This document shows, in pieces, positions 34,328 to 46,200 of a stretch of 64,000 bases of DNA (positions are counted from its first letter, which is position 1; every line of letters begins with the position of its first letter). Position numbers and translations under genes: made by a program. The notes under the pieces were generated by a model, which was given only the letters and a program-made list of their open reading frames with translations, was not told where the DNA came from and ran no database searches. Origin of the DNA: Abditibacterium sp. (GTDB lineage Bacteria > Armatimonadota > Abditibacteriia > Abditibacteriales > Abditibacteriaceae). The stretch lies in the NCBI GenBank assembly GCA_030448265.1, contig JAUJNG010000004.1:193541-257540 (forward strand), written 5' to 3'.

Positions 34328-35656
34328 ATGAATATTGTTCAAGCCACGACGGATTCCTCCGTCGCGCAGGCCCCTGCCCTGCCCGCCGAAACCCTTTCGG
34401 CTCCCTCCCCTTCGTTTCACGAACTCAACCTGGCCAAACCGGTTCTCGATGCGCTCGATAGCCTCGGTTTCGTCACACCAACCCCCATCCAGCACAAAAC
34501 CATCCCGATTGTGGTGGAAGGCAAAGACCTCATCGGCATCGCCCAGACCGGAACCGGCAAAACTCTCGCCTTCGGCCTGCCGATGCTGCATCGCCTCGCG
34601 CTCAAAAAGAACGCCGGACGCGCCCTCATTCTGCTGCCGACACGCGAACTCGCTTTGCAAGTCGAAGAAGCCATTGCCAATATAGGGCGCAGTTTCCGCG
34701 TCAAAACCGCCGTTTTGATTGGCGGCGCGCCGCTTCGCCCGCAGCTTCAACAGTTGCGCGCCAATCCCGACATCATCGTCGCCACGCCTGGCCGCCTGAT
34801 GGATCATCTGCAAAACGGCGCCGTCGATTTGCGAACCGTTGACATCGTGGTTTTGGACGAAGCCGACCGGATGCTCGACATGGGTTTCGCGCCGCAAATC
34901 AAGCAGATTCTGCGCGGCGTGCCGACCGAACGCCAAACGCTGCTCTTTTCGGCGACCATGCCCGACGCCATCGCACAAATGGCCAAAGATTTCATGAAAA
35001 ACCCCGAACGGGTCGAAATCGAGCGCCCAGGAACTTCGGCGCAGGGCATCACGCAGGAACTGTTCGTCGTGCCGCAGGAGCAGAAAAGCGATTTGCTGGC
35101 GAAGCTGCTCTACGAATACTCCGGCTCGATTTTGGTGTTCGCGCGCACGAGGTCACGCGCCCGCAAAGTGGCGCGTGATATTTCGCGCTGGGACATTCGC
35201 TCCGCCGAGATCCACGCCGACCGCACGCTGCCGCAGCGCCGCGCAGCTCTGGATGGCTTCAAAGATGGCCGTTATCGCGTTCTGGTGGCCACCGACATCG
35301 CGGCGCGCGGCATCGACGTGACGGGGATTGAAGTCGTCATCAACTACGATTTGCCCGATTCCGCCGACGATTACGTCCACCGCATCGGCAGAACGGGCCG
35401 CGCCGGACTCACGGGCCGCGCGATTTCCTTCGCCGCGCCGGATCAGGGCCGCGACGTGCGCGACATCGAAAAAACCACCGGTTTGCCGCTTCCGCTTTCG
35501 CCCAAAAACGAAGGGAAATTCGACGCCATCGCGCATTCCAGCCCGAACCCGCGCAACCGGCGCGGCAACGGTGGGCGCCCGCGCGCGCCGATGAGCAACG
35601 GGCCGCGCAACCCCAGTGGGCCGAGGCGCTCGTCGTATAGCAGCGGCGCTCGGTAA
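34328..35656 (+). CDS. DEAD-box ATP-dependent RNA helicase
   Basis: 442 residues. All helicase motifs are present in order: Q motif (FVTPTPIQHKTIP), AQTGTGKT (I), PTRELALQ (Ia), TPGR (Ib), DEAD (II), SAT (III), ARGIDV (V) and HRIGRTGR (VI). A basic glycine/arginine-rich tail (RRGNGGRPRAP) follows, typical of RhlE/CsdA-like helicases that remodel ribosome or mRNA structure. The ATG at 34328 is chosen; a start at 34286 would add 14 residues. A strong terminator follows. Confidence 0.95.
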   Translation: MNIVQATTDSSVAQAPALPAETLSAPSPSFHELNLAKPVLDALDSLGFVTPTPIQHKTIPIVVEGKDLIGIAQTGTGKTLAFGLPMLHRLALKKNAGRALILLPTRELALQVEEAIANIGRSFRVKTAVLIGGAPLRPQLQQLRANPDIIVATPGRLMDHLQNGAVDLRTVDIVVLDEADRMLDMGFAPQIKQILRGVPTERQTLLFSATMPDAIAQMAKDFMKNPERVEIERPGTSAQGITQELFVVPQEQKSDLLAKLLYEYSGSILVFARTRSRARKVARDISRWDIRSAEIHADRTLPQRRAALDGFKDGRYRVLVATDIAARGIDVTGIEVVINYDLPDSADDYVHRIGRTGRAGLTGRAISFAAPDQGRDVRDIEKTTGLPLPLSPKNEGKFDAIAHSSPNPRNRRGNGGRPRAPMSNGPRNPSGPRRSSYSSGAR

Positions 35657-35667
35657 TCGAAAATGAG

Positions 35668-35703
35668 AAACGCCGCCGCGAAATGTCGCGGCGGCGTTTT
35701 TTG
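35668..35703 (+). terminator. Terminator of the DEAD-box helicase gene
   Basis: AACGCCGCCGCGA pairs perfectly with TCGCGGCGGCGTT across a 4-base loop, followed by TTTTTT, 12 bases after the stop. Confidence 0.95.
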
Positions 35704-35720
35704 GTTGTCTGCTTCGCTTT

Positions 35721-35900
35721 CCGTCGCTTTGCTCCGGCCCTCACCCGCCGCTTCGCGGCACCCTCTCCCGCAAGCGGGAGAAGGAGAAAGAGCGCGGCGA
35801 CAACCAAGCAGTGAATTCCTAAAAGTGGCAGTCTCTCCTTCTCCCGCTTGCGGGAGAGGGTGCCGCGAAGCGGCGGGTGAGGGCCGGAGCAAAGCGACGG
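35721..35900. repeat. Perfect 67-bp inverted repeat with 46-base loop
   Basis: Arms 35721-35787 and 35834-35900 are exact reverse complements over 67 bases, the longest in the window. Each arm itself holds smaller palindromes (CTCCCGCAAGCGGGAG; GCCGCTTCGCGGC). Together with the terminator it fills the 300-base gap between the helicase and csaB-like gene. Confidence 0.95.
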
Positions 35901-35956
35901 GAAACTCCTCAAGTGCCCACCATCCCCAAGCCCTCCACGTTAAAATCCCCTCGATT

Positions 35957-36973
35957 GTGAAATTCCTTCTCAACGGCTATTTCGGTTTCGACAACGCGGG
36001 TGACGAAGCGGTTTTAGCCGCCATGCTCGCCGATTTGCGCGCCCTCCAAAGCGACGCGACGTTCATCGCCACATCGGGCAACCCCACCCAAACGCGCGAA
36101 ATGCACGGCTGCGAGGCCATCGGGCGCCAGAATCCGCGCGAACTTTTAAGCGCGATACAAAACTGCGACGTTTTTCTTTCCGGCGGTGGCTCTCTTGTGC
36201 AGGACGTGACCAGTTTCCGCAACGTGGTCTATTACACCACGCTGCTGCGCCTCGCCAGAATGATGGGCAAAAAGACGATGGTTTACGCGCAGGGCGTCGG
36301 GCCGCTCCACGCGCCCAGGTCGCGCAAACTGGCGCGCGCGATGTTTCAAAATGCCGACATCGTCACGGTGCGCGATCCCGATTCCGCCGCGCTCTTGAAA
36401 GAAATCGGCGTGATGCGCGAAATTGAAATCACCGCCGATCCGGTGTGGAATCTCGCTTTCGAGCCGCAGCCGAAACAGCCCAAAACCTGGGGCGTGGCGC
36501 TGCGAAGCTGGCCGCGCGCCGACGATGGTGCCCTGGCGCGACTCGTCGTGGCGCTGCGCGCGACGGCCAATGCGCGGGGCGCGACTTTGAAGTTTCTGCC
36601 CATGCAAACGGGGCCGGATCACGCGGTTCTGGAAGGACTCACGACGGGGGGCGAGATTCTGGACACGCGCGGCGCCCATCCCCGCGAGATTCTGGGAATG
36701 TGCGCCGGTTTCGAGGTGATGCTGGCGATGCGGCTGCACGCGCTCATTTTCGCGGCGTCGGCGGGCGTGCCGGTCGTGGCGTTCAATTACGACCCCAAAG
36801 TCGCCTCGCTCGCTAAACTTCTGGGCGCTCCGCTCCTGCCTTCGCCTTCCGCGTCCGATCTGGCAACGCTTCCCCATCTCATTTCCGACGCGAGGGCGGT
36901 TTCACCCGACACGGTGGAAGATTTTCGCGCCAGGGCGAAACGAAATGCGGAGTTGGCGGTTGGGCTGGCTTAA
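35957..36973 (+). CDS. CsaB-like polysaccharide pyruvyl transferase
   Basis: 338 residues from a GTG at 35957, chosen because the family N-terminus (FLLNGYFGFDNAGDEAVL) begins there. SGGGSLVQD, YAQGVGPL, VRDPDS and AMRLHALIFAA are the conserved segments of CsaB/WcaK-type enzymes, which transfer pyruvate from PEP to cell-wall or exopolysaccharide sugars, often to anchor S-layer proteins. The upstream in-frame extension would translate the 67-bp inverted repeat and is rejected. Confidence 0.88.
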   Translation: MKFLLNGYFGFDNAGDEAVLAAMLADLRALQSDATFIATSGNPTQTREMHGCEAIGRQNPRELLSAIQNCDVFLSGGGSLVQDVTSFRNVVYYTTLLRLARMMGKKTMVYAQGVGPLHAPRSRKLARAMFQNADIVTVRDPDSAALLKEIGVMREIEITADPVWNLAFEPQPKQPKTWGVALRSWPRADDGALARLVVALRATANARGATLKFLPMQTGPDHAVLEGLTTGGEILDTRGAHPREILGMCAGFEVMLAMRLHALIFAASAGVPVVAFNYDPKVASLAKLLGAPLLPSPSASDLATLPHLISDARAVSPDTVEDFRARAKRNAELAVGLA

Positions 36974-36991
36974 TTTCTTGCGAGGTGCGAA

Positions 36992-37540
36992 ATGATTGCT
37001 TTTGAAGTTTGGGTCAACGGCGAAAAGAAATGCACGGCGGGCGTGGGCGATAAAGGCGTTTTGGACGCAGGCATCGTTGGGCCAGAACATCTTTACTTGA
37101 TGGTTGGTGGATTGTCCGGTGAAGAACATGTGCGGTGGCTGAAAGAGGGTTCGGAGTTAAAGGCTGGCGATGAAGTCACTATTCGCATCGTGGAAACAGA
37201 CCAGATAGATGAACCTGTTGATCGCCATCGTTCCCAAACGCGTGAGGAACAAGAACGAAAAGTCAAAGACGATTTGCAAAAGGCGCTTTCTTTGTTGCCC
37301 GCCGCGCTTCAAGAATCGGAAAATGCCAGCCTCGAACTTTTCAACCAACGCTTTACCGAAAATCATTTCATGGGCGCGATGGACGTTTTAGAACTCTTGG
37401 GCGATTTGAACTCAGTGTCCGCCGATTTTTGGCGAGCCTTGAGTGAGGCAGCGCATTATCAAACTGCGTATGAAGACCGCGACCGCTACGTCAAAAAGTG
37501 GAAGGCGATGGAAGCCGAGCCAGACCCGAATCAAACATGA
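36992..37540 (+). CDS. Conserved hypothetical soluble protein
   Basis: 182 residues; a beta-rich N-terminal half (FEVWVNGEKKCTAGVG) and a helical C-terminal half rich in Glu and Lys. No signal peptide or recognised domain. The GAGGTG ribosome site supports the ATG at 36992. Its stop overlaps the next start by ATGA, so it is translationally coupled to the phosphoglycerate-mutase-like gene. Confidence 0.65.
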   Translation: MIAFEVWVNGEKKCTAGVGDKGVLDAGIVGPEHLYLMVGGLSGEEHVRWLKEGSELKAGDEVTIRIVETDQIDEPVDRHRSQTREEQERKVKDDLQKALSLLPAALQESENASLELFNQRFTENHFMGAMDVLELLGDLNSVSADFWRALSEAAHYQTAYEDRDRYVKKWKAMEAEPDPNQT

Positions 37541-38190
37541 CAACGATTTATTTAGTGCGTCACGGCGAAGTCGAGGGCAATTCCGGCGCGGTTCGCACCT
37601 TCGCCGGAATGCGCGATCTCGAACTCAACGCGCGCGGTGTGGCGCAGGCTGAAGCCATCGCCCAGCGACTCAGGGGCGAGAAAATCGACGCGGTTTATGC
37701 TTCGACTCTCCAGCGCGCCTGGAAAACCGCCGACGGCATCGCGGCGCAGCACGGTTTGCAAACCACGCGCGACGCGGCCTTTTGCGAAGTGAATTACGGC
37801 GCATGGGAAGGCCTTGGCGAGGCCGATATTCTCGAAAAATACGCCGACTTGTGGAAACAGCGCGTCGCCGACCCTTACAATGTCGCGCCGCCAAACGGCG
37901 AGAGCTATCGAATGCTGTGGGAGCGGCTCCAACCGGTGTGGCAGGGCATTGTCGAGCGCCACGACGGGGAAAATGTCGTCATCGTGGCGCACAACGGCTC
38001 GATTCGGGTTTTACTGTGCCAGCTTCTGGGCGCGCCGCCCGCCAACGCGCGAAGGCTCCAAATCGGCAACGCTTCGTTGACAGAAATTCGCACCGGCGAC
38101 GCGCCCAACGTCCCAGGCGGGAAACTTGAAGGCCCGCCGCTCGTGATTCAATACATCAACCAAACCGCTCATTTAGAGGGAATCTCTTAA
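37537..38190 (+). CDS. Histidine phosphatase / phosphoglycerate mutase-like enzyme
   Basis: 217 residues. The phosphohistidine motif LVRHGEVEGN is at residues 6-15 and the second catalytic His in VIVAHNGSI near 150. The ASTLQRAWKTA segment and the FCEVNYGAWEG acid-donor region complete the branch-1 histidine phosphatase set. It may act as a cofactor-dependent mutase or as a general phosphatase such as CobC or a sugar phosphatase. ATG at 37537 overlaps the preceding stop. Confidence 0.92.
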   Translation: MTTIYLVRHGEVEGNSGAVRTFAGMRDLELNARGVAQAEAIAQRLRGEKIDAVYASTLQRAWKTADGIAAQHGLQTTRDAAFCEVNYGAWEGLGEADILEKYADLWKQRVADPYNVAPPNGESYRMLWERLQPVWQGIVERHDGENVVIVAHNGSIRVLLCQLLGAPPANARRLQIGNASLTEIRTGDAPNVPGGKLEGPPLVIQYINQTAHLEGIS

Positions 38191-38193
38191 ATT

Positions 38194-39906
38194 ATGGCCG
38201 TCAAAGACACCCGCACTCCCACGCCGCGCAAGGGCGCCGAGCCGCTTCGCTCCGAGGTTTATAAAGACGAAAAACCGTCGCCATTTTCGATTGAAGGCAT
38301 CCGTTCCGGCGCCGTGCAGTCGAAACTTTTCAAAGCTTTCATTCTGCTTTCGGGCCTGGTCATGGCCGGAGGACTCATCATTTCCGGCCTCAACCCGTCG
38401 GGAGGCGGCCCGACTCAGGGCGCCGCGCCTGGCGCGACGAATGAAACCGTCGCTACGGTCGGAACGCGGGAAATTTCCGATTTGCAGCTCGAAAACACTC
38501 TGGCGCGCCAGCAGCAGTTCAACGCGCAGTTCGGCCAGCCGACGGGCGTGACCAATTACCTGAGTTCCAAACAGCAGGCGCTTCAGGGCCTCACCGATAA
38601 CGCGGCGACGGTCGTCGCGGCGCAAAATGCGGGAATTTCGGTTTCGGATGCCGAAGTCGAGGCCGAAATCGACCGGCTCATCGGCGAAGAACTCAAGCCG
38701 CAGCAGGGACAAAGCGAAGCCGCGTTTCGGCGTCTGATCGAAGCGCAATACGGCTCGCTGCAGGGCGCGAAGGACAAAATCAAGGGCCAGGTGACGAGCG
38801 AAGCGCGCGAGGACATTCGCGCCAAACTTCTGGTCGAAAAGCTGGAAAAACAGGTCAAAGCCGAAAACAAAGCGACCGAAGACGATTACAAACGCTCGGT
38901 GACCAAACTCAAACTGTGGCAAATCGTGCTGCGCCCGCAGTTGGCGGCGAACAGCGACAAAGCGGCGACCGAAAAGAACAATCTCGACGCGCAAACTCGC
39001 GCCGCGAAATTGTTCGCGGCGTTGAAAGCCAATCCCACGCTCGCCAATTTCAAAGCGACGGCGCAAAAATCGAGCGACGACCTCGCCACCAAAGCCAAGG
39101 GCGGCGATTTCGGCTGGAAAATGCCCGCCGAAATTTACTACGCGCCCGAAATCGGCGAAGCGCTTTCCAAAACGGCGGGCAATCTCGTGGGGCCGTTCAA
39201 GGACGCGAGCGGCAGCCAATACATCTTTTTCATCGAAAATCGCAAAACCGAACTGCCCAAAGACTTCGCCAAAAACAAGGCGAAATTATTGGCCGATTAC
39301 GAAACCCAAGCCGACAACATCGCGTGGCAAAAGCGCCAGGAAGAGTTCAAAAAAGCCCAGGCGCCCCAAATTGACGACCCCGCTTTGACGGCTTTTCAAA
39401 TTCAGTCCACCGAACTGCAAAGCGCGTCGGGCGATGCCCAGAAAACGCTGCGCCAGGGTGCCATCGCACGCTATCAAGAGGCTCTCAACGGCGCGCAGGG
39501 CACCGAAGCGGCGGCGATTCACTATCAAATGGCGCAGCTTTTCCGCGATGGCAACGACCGTCAAAAGCAGCAGGACTCGCTCGCCAAAGCCGTCAAGGAA
39601 GCGGGCGACGACGCGGCGCTTCGCCTCGAATACGCCCGCGCTCTGCGCGAAGGCGGCAAGCCCAAAGAAGCGCTGGCGCAGCTCAAAGAAGCGTCCACAG
39701 CGCTCGATGCTTCGCCCAGCGCGCCCTCGCCGTTTGGCGGCCCCAGTCCCAGCGACGCGATGCGCCAGCAGATCGCGGGCGAATTCAGTTTGCTCAAAGA
39801 CGCGAAATCGGCCCAGGCCGAACTCGCCAAAATCAAACCCGCGCCACAGGGCATGGGCGGGATGGGTGGATTGCCGCCAGGCATTCAGATTCAGCCAGGA
39901 CGATAG
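38194..39906 (+). CDS. SurA/PpiD-like periplasmic foldase
   Basis: 570 residues. A cytoplasmic basic N-terminus, one membrane helix (FILLSGLVMAGGLIISGL, about 50-67), a SurA-N-like helical segment, then a parvulin-like region with KAKGGDFGWK and GPFKDASGSQYIFFIENR (about 305-350). A TPR-like helical region (430-520) and a Gly/Met/Pro tail follow. It probably helps fold exported proteins. It starts 3 bases after the mutase stop and ends in a terminator. Confidence 0.83.
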   Translation: MAVKDTRTPTPRKGAEPLRSEVYKDEKPSPFSIEGIRSGAVQSKLFKAFILLSGLVMAGGLIISGLNPSGGGPTQGAAPGATNETVATVGTREISDLQLENTLARQQQFNAQFGQPTGVTNYLSSKQQALQGLTDNAATVVAAQNAGISVSDAEVEAEIDRLIGEELKPQQGQSEAAFRRLIEAQYGSLQGAKDKIKGQVTSEAREDIRAKLLVEKLEKQVKAENKATEDDYKRSVTKLKLWQIVLRPQLAANSDKAATEKNNLDAQTRAAKLFAALKANPTLANFKATAQKSSDDLATKAKGGDFGWKMPAEIYYAPEIGEALSKTAGNLVGPFKDASGSQYIFFIENRKTELPKDFAKNKAKLLADYETQADNIAWQKRQEEFKKAQAPQIDDPALTAFQIQSTELQSASGDAQKTLRQGAIARYQEALNGAQGTEAAAIHYQMAQLFRDGNDRQKQQDSLAKAVKEAGDDAALRLEYARALREGGKPKEALAQLKEASTALDASPSAPSPFGGPSPSDAMRQQIAGEFSLLKDAKSAQAELAKIKPAPQGMGGMGGLPPGIQIQPGR

Positions 39907-39914
39907 AGGAAAGT

Positions 39915-39949
39915 AAAAAGCGCGCCATTTGAAATGGCGCGCTTTTTTT
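39915..39949 (+). terminator. Terminator of the foldase gene
   Basis: AAAAAGCGCGCCATTT pairs with ATGGCGCGCTTTTT and is followed by more T, 9 bases after the stop. Confidence 0.93.
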
Positions 39950-39982
39950 GTTCGTCTCGGAGGGGCGCAAGGTTTCACGTTG

Positions 39983-40119
39983 CCCCCTCCCTAACCCTCC
40001 CCCGCAAGCGCGGGTGCCCTCTGGGCGTGGGAACCGGTCATCCGGTTCTCGTGCAATTTGCGGGAAACGCGATAGGCATGGTTCCCTCTCCCGCCTGCGG
40101 GGGAGGGTTAGGGAGGGGG
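39983..40119. repeat. Inverted repeat, perfect 23-bp arms
   Basis: Arms 39983-40005 and 40097-40119 (CCCCCTCCCTAACCCTCCC... with its exact complement) enclose a 91-base middle containing further weak pairing (GGGAACCGG/CCGGTTCTC). Core word CCCGCAAGCG resembles other hairpins here. It fills most of the 305-base gap before the macroglobulin gene; no ORF is seen in it. Confidence 0.88.
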
Positions 40120-40211
40120 TGAACGGTGCAAGTTTGCGTGATACTTCCAGACGGGGAACAAAATCCTCTGATTTTGGGTCGAAAGGGCACACTTGCATCT
40201 GAGAACCCAAA

Positions 40212-43200
40212 ATGAAACGTATCTTCGCCCTTCTAACACTGTTTTTCCTCTGCGCCTTCGCCCACGCTCAGACCGATGTGCAATCTCAGGCCGACCGCGC
40301 CTTCGCCGAAAAATCCTACGCCCGCGCGCTCGAATTGTATCGCCGCGCCAAAGCCGCCGGAGCCGTGCGCGAAAGCGAAAAAGTCGATTATCAAATCGTG
40401 CAGTCGCTTTTCAAAACGGAGAAGTGGGATGAAGCCATCAATGCCGCCAACTTCGCGCTCAAGGGTGCGAGTTGGAAGGCGCGTTTTCATTATTTGCTGG
40501 GCCAGATTTATGTCAAAGCGCCCAAACAAGCCTGGAAATTGGGCGACAAGATTTGGCGTCAGGACGAATATCCCGAAGTCGAGAGCGACCAAAAAGCGCA
40601 GCAGGTTTATCTCGGCGCAGAAGACCAGATTGCGGCTTTAGAAAACCTCGAAACCGCCAAAATCGAAGCGCAGAAAGAGCGCGATCTGGCGCAGCGCGCG
40701 CGCTTTTTCGCGCCGATTTATCCGCTCGGTTGGGACGAAGAAAACGACCTCAACTTCGATTTAGCGGCGTTACTGCCCCAAACCCAGTTCGATGAATTGT
40801 TAAAATCGCTCGAAAGTCGCGGCGACGCCAAGTTCGATGAAATCATTGACCCCAAAGCGACTTATTCGCGCGGCTGGTCGCTGCCCAAAAAAGTTTTGAC
40901 GCTTTACGCCGAAATTCGACTTTTAGATCAAAGTGCCGTAAAAGCCGATAGCGCGCGTTCGCTCCTCGCCGAGGGCTTGTTTTTGCGCGCCTATCGCCAG
41001 CGCATGGAAGGCTGGGCGCTTAAATACGACGCAACCACCAGAAAGCCGGTGAAGCGGCCTTACCCCTTCGATTCGCGCGAAGCGATGGCGAGTTGGCGCC
41101 GCGTGGTCAACGAATTTCCCCAATCGCCTCTCGCACCGCAGGCGCTTTTGCTGGTCGCGCAGGAGCAGCAAAATCAAAACGACCTCGTCATTGCCGCCGC
41201 GACTTTCCGCGAACTGATTCAAAGATTTCCCCAGTCGAAACTGGTGTCCGATGCGCGTGCCGCGCTTTCGCAAATCGAGGCGAAAGAAGTTTCGTTTCAT
41301 CTCGCGCAGCCGACGCGGCCAGGGAAACAGCCGAAACTTACGGTTTCCACGCGCAACGTCAGGGAAATTCGTTTCGCGGTCTACAAAATCAAACTGGAAG
41401 ATTTTCTGACCCAAAAATCTCGTTTGAACGACCCCGAAACCCAGTTCGCATCCTTCACCCAGAACTTCGGCGCCATCGCCGAGGCGCGGCGCAGATTCGG
41501 CGCGCCCGTCGCGGTTTGGAATTATCAAAGCGGCGATAAAAGCGACCATCGGGGTCAATCGGGCACGGTCAGCGCGCCGTTTTCGGGGATTGGGGCTTAC
41601 GCGGTTATCGCCGAAAGCAGGGGCAAACGGTTCGCGCAGTTGGTGCTGATTTCTGATCTCGCGCTTCTCAAAAAAAGCGACAAGACCGGCAGTTTCGTTT
41701 ACGTCGCCGACGCCAAAAGCGGTGCGGCGATTCAAGGTGCCAATGTCGTTTTGAAAGAGGTTTGGAACTACGATCCACGCAAAGTCGATGTCTCTCAGGG
41801 CAAGTCCAACGACGGCGGATTTTTCGACAAAAAGCGCGCTGGCGATGATGGCAGCAGCGTTTCGGCGTTCGCGTGGGTGGGAAATCGTTATGCGCTCACG
41901 GGGCAGGGGGGCGGCGGCTGGTGGGGCGAAGAGCGCGAGCAAACGCGGGTTCTGGGCACGACCGACCGGCCCGTTTACCGGCCAGGACAACGGGTCAATT
42001 TTCGTTTTGTGGTGACGCAGAGCGGCGCGGGCGGCGATTGGAAACCGCTCGCGGGACGCACTTTGACGGCGCGCGCCAACAATCCCAAAGGCGAGAAATT
42101 TTGGGAAACCAAACTCAAAACCGGCGAGTTCGGCAGTGCGAGCGGCGAATTCATAGTTCCAGACACGGCGCCGCTCGGCGTTTTTTCGCTCGTTTTGAGC
42201 GACGGCAAACCAATCAACGAAGAAATGACCACCCTGATCTCAGAGGACGGTCAGATGGTTCCGAGTGACGACAACCAAATCAACGGCCAAACCCAGTTTC
42301 GCGTCGAAGAATACAAACGCCCCGAATTCGAAGTTTCCATTTCCGCGCCCACCGAGGCCAAACGGCCAGGCGAAACCGTCGCGGCGCGCATCAACGCGAA
42401 ATATTATTTCGGCGCGCCGGTTCCTGGTGCGAAGGTGAAATACACGGTTCGCAAATCGACCTGGTGGGCAAGTTATCGCTTTCCAACCCCCTTCGACTGG
42501 CTTTACGCGAGTTGGGGCGTGGGAGACTATGAGACGGGGCGCCGCAACATCGGCGGCGAAGGTTCGGGCGAAATCGTCAAAGAAGGCGAAGTGACGACCG
42601 ACGCGCAGGGTTTCGCGGAACTTACGTTTCAGACCAAAGCGCTCGAAAACGCGGATGAAAACAATTGGTGGGCGCGCTATTCCAACCCGCTCTATACCAT
42701 TGAGGCCGAAGTGACCGATGCCTCGCGGCGCACCATTGAAGCGCAGGGACAAGTGAAGGTCGCGCGCCAGCCGTATTTCGCGTTTTTGAAGGCGCAGCGC
42801 GGTTATTTTCAAACGGGCGACCGCGTGCCAATCGAACTGCGAACGCAGGACGCCAACGAGCAAAGCGTCGCGGCACGCGGCAAAATGGTGGTTTACCGGC
42901 TCTTGCCTGGGAACACAGAAGAAAAAGTTTTTGAAGAACCGATGGCAACCGATGCGAGCGGACGCGCCTTCTGGAACTGGGAAGCAAAGGATTCGGGGCA
43001 GTTTCGCGTTGAATTTGTGGGCGAAAGCGCGTGGGGCGAAGCGGTCAAGGCCCAGACCGAAATCTGGGTCGTGGGCGAAAACATGAGCGCAATTCGACTG
43101 CGCGGCGTGACGATTTTGCTCGACAAAAAATCTTACGAAGAGGGCGAAACGCTGCGCGCCGCGATTATCGCCGATGTGCCTGGCGCCAATGTGCTGCTGA

Positions 43201-46200
43201 CACAGGAAGCATCGGGCCAGATTTTGCGGCGCGATGTCTTCCAAATCGAGGGCAAAAGCCGTCAAATCGAGATTCCCATCGAGAAGAAACACGTCCCCAA
43301 CTTCTTTCTCGCGGCGGCTTTGGTTCAGGATTTCGAGGTTTTTCAGGCGCAGACCGAAGTGTTCGTGCCGCCGACGCGCCAGCTTTTGAAGTTGGAAGTC
43401 AAGGGCGACAAAACCACCTACAAACCAGGCGAGACCGGCACGTTTCAAGTTTCCGCGCGTGACTGGAGCGGAAAACCGGCGCGCGCCGAAGTGTCACTCG
43501 CCCTCATTGATGCTTCGCTGTTCTACATTCAGAAAGATTTCACGCCCGACATTCGGCAGTATTTCTACGGCGAACGCCGCGCCAATTCGGTCAATCTCGA
43601 TTCGAGCCGAAGCGGCAACAGCGAAGCGCGCGCCGAAAGCGACGAAAAGGAACCAAACTTCGAAACGCACAGTTTCGAGCTGCCCGACGAATTTGGGCAG
43701 TTGCAGTTGATGCCAGGCGGGTTCGATTATTATCCGCATAGGTTGAAGCGTCGAAGTCGAGGCCGTATGGAAGCGTTTGAGTCGAGCAGCGATACGGCGA
43801 CAACGATGGCTGCCCCACCGCCTGCCATGCTTCCGGCGCCGTCCGCGCCAAGGGCGATGGTAGCCCAAGCGGGCGGTGCGAGAGCCGGTTTCGCACCCGC
43901 CGCGCCCGCGCCGGTTCAAATCCGCTCTAACTTCGCGGAAACGGCCTACTGGTCGCCCGCCGTCGTGACCGAGGGCGGAAATGCGACGGTCAAAGTCACC
44001 TTTCCCGATTCCCTGACGCAGTGGCACGCGACAGCGCGCGGACTGACGAACACCGTGCAGGTCGGCAGCGATGAAAGCGATGTGGCGACCAAAAAAGATT
44101 TGCTGGTCAGGCTTCAGGCGCCGCGCTTTTTCGTGGAGAAAGACAGCGTGACGATCTCTGCGAACGTTCACAATTACAGCGAGAAGAAGCAAACCGTTCA
44201 GGTCAATTTCAAAAACGGAAACGAAATGCGATTAACGCCGCCAACGGGTCTTTATGACGCGCTTGAAAGTCAAGTTCGTAATCGAGAAAACCTGAGCATT
44301 GAGTTGGCGGCGGGCGAAGAAAAGCGCCTGGACTGGCAACTGGGAGTCACAACGAACGGCCAAACCGAAATCCAGATCAGCGCCCAAACCGCCACCGATT
44401 CCGACGCCGTCAAAATGACCTTCCCCGTTCTGATTCACGGCGCGCCGCGCTTTGCGGCGCAGTCGGGAGTTCTACGGGGCGATGGCAGCACCAAAATCAG
44501 CCTCAATTTTCCCAAAGAACGCAAATTGGGCGCGTCGCAGCTCAACGTGCAGCTCAATCCCAGCCTCGCGGCGACGATGCTCGATGCCCTGCCCTATCTC
44601 GCCGATTATCCCTATGGCTGCGTCGAGCAAACCCTGTCGCGCTTCTTGCCCGCCGTTTTGACCGAAAAGACGCTGCGCGAAAGCGGCGTCAATCTCGAAA
44701 CGCTGCGCGCCCGCGCCAAAGCCTACGAAGCCGAAGCGAAGACGCCAAACGTCGGCGAGCGCGTCCAAAACACCGGCTACACCTTCCCGCAAGGCCAGCC
44801 GAACTCGCGCGATTTTTCGGAAATGGCGTCGCGATTGTGGTTCAAAGGCCGCGCCAAAAATCCACTTTTCGATGCCGCCGAAACCCGCAAAATGGTTCAG
44901 GAAGGCTTGAACCGGCTCTATTCGATGCAGCGCCCCGATGGCGGCTGGGGCTGGTTTCCTGGCGCGGCGCACAGCGACGAATATATGTCGGCTTATGTGG
45001 TTTACGGGCTTTTTCAGGCCAAAAATGCCGGCGTGACGGTGCGCGAAGAGGTTTTGAATCGCGGCGCCAAATATCTGCGGGAGCAAATGAAGGATGAAGA
45101 CAACATTCATTTGCTCACTTACATCGCTTACGCGCTCTCGCAGGATGCGAACTTGCAAAAAGTCGGCGCGCGGCGCGCGGTTGGGGACTGGGAAACTATC
45201 GCGGCAGGCCGTTTGTTCGAGCAGCGCGAACGGTTGAATGCTTATTCCAGATCGCTGCTGGCGATGACGTTATCAAACCTGCGCCAGTCCGAAAAAGCGC
45301 AAATTTTGATTCGCAATCTCGAAAACACGGTTCAAATCGACGCCCAAAACGGCACCGCGCGCTACAAAACGGCGCCGCAGTATTGGAACTGGTGGAACAA
45401 CGATGTCGAAACCGTCGCCTTCGCGCTGCGCGCCTTCCTGACGGTCGAACCAAACCACCGCTTGGTGCCGATGTTCACCAAATGGCTCACGTTGCAAGCG
45501 CGCGGCAACCATTTCCGCTCCACCAAAGAAACCGCCGAAGTGGTTTACACCCTCGCGCAATACGTGCGGCAAAATCGCGAATTGGATGTGGATTACACGC
45601 TTAAAGTCGCGCTGAATGGCAAATTGGCGCGCACTTACCGCGTCAATCGGGACAACGCGCTCTGGTTCGACAATCGCTTCATCGCGGGCGATTTGTTCCT
45701 CGAAAACGGCGCCAATTCGCTGTCGATTGAAAAAATCGGACGCGGAAATTTGTATTGGAGCGCCTATTCCGAGTATTTTTCGCTCGAAGAACCAATTCAA
45801 GCGAGTGGGAATGAAATGGAAGTGAGTCGCAAATTCTTCAAATTGACGCGAAGCGCGGGCACAACGGCGGAAAGCAAAAAAACAAGGATCGTGAAACCTT
45901 CGGGGGGACGCCCCATTGCGCTGCCGTTTCCGCGTCCGGTAGAAGAACCCAAACCCGAATACACCCGCGCCGAAATCAAAGACGGCGAAGTCGTGAAATC
46001 CGGCGATTTAATCGAAGTCGAACTCGTGGTCAACGCCAAGAACGATTACGAATATCTCATCTTCGAGGACATGAAAGCCGCCGGATTTGAACCCGTCGAT
46101 GTGAGAAGCGGCTATCAAACCGAGGACGGCTTGAACTCCTACGTCGAACTGCGCGATGAAAAAATGGCGTTTTTCGTTGATCGTTTGCCGCAGGGCCGCC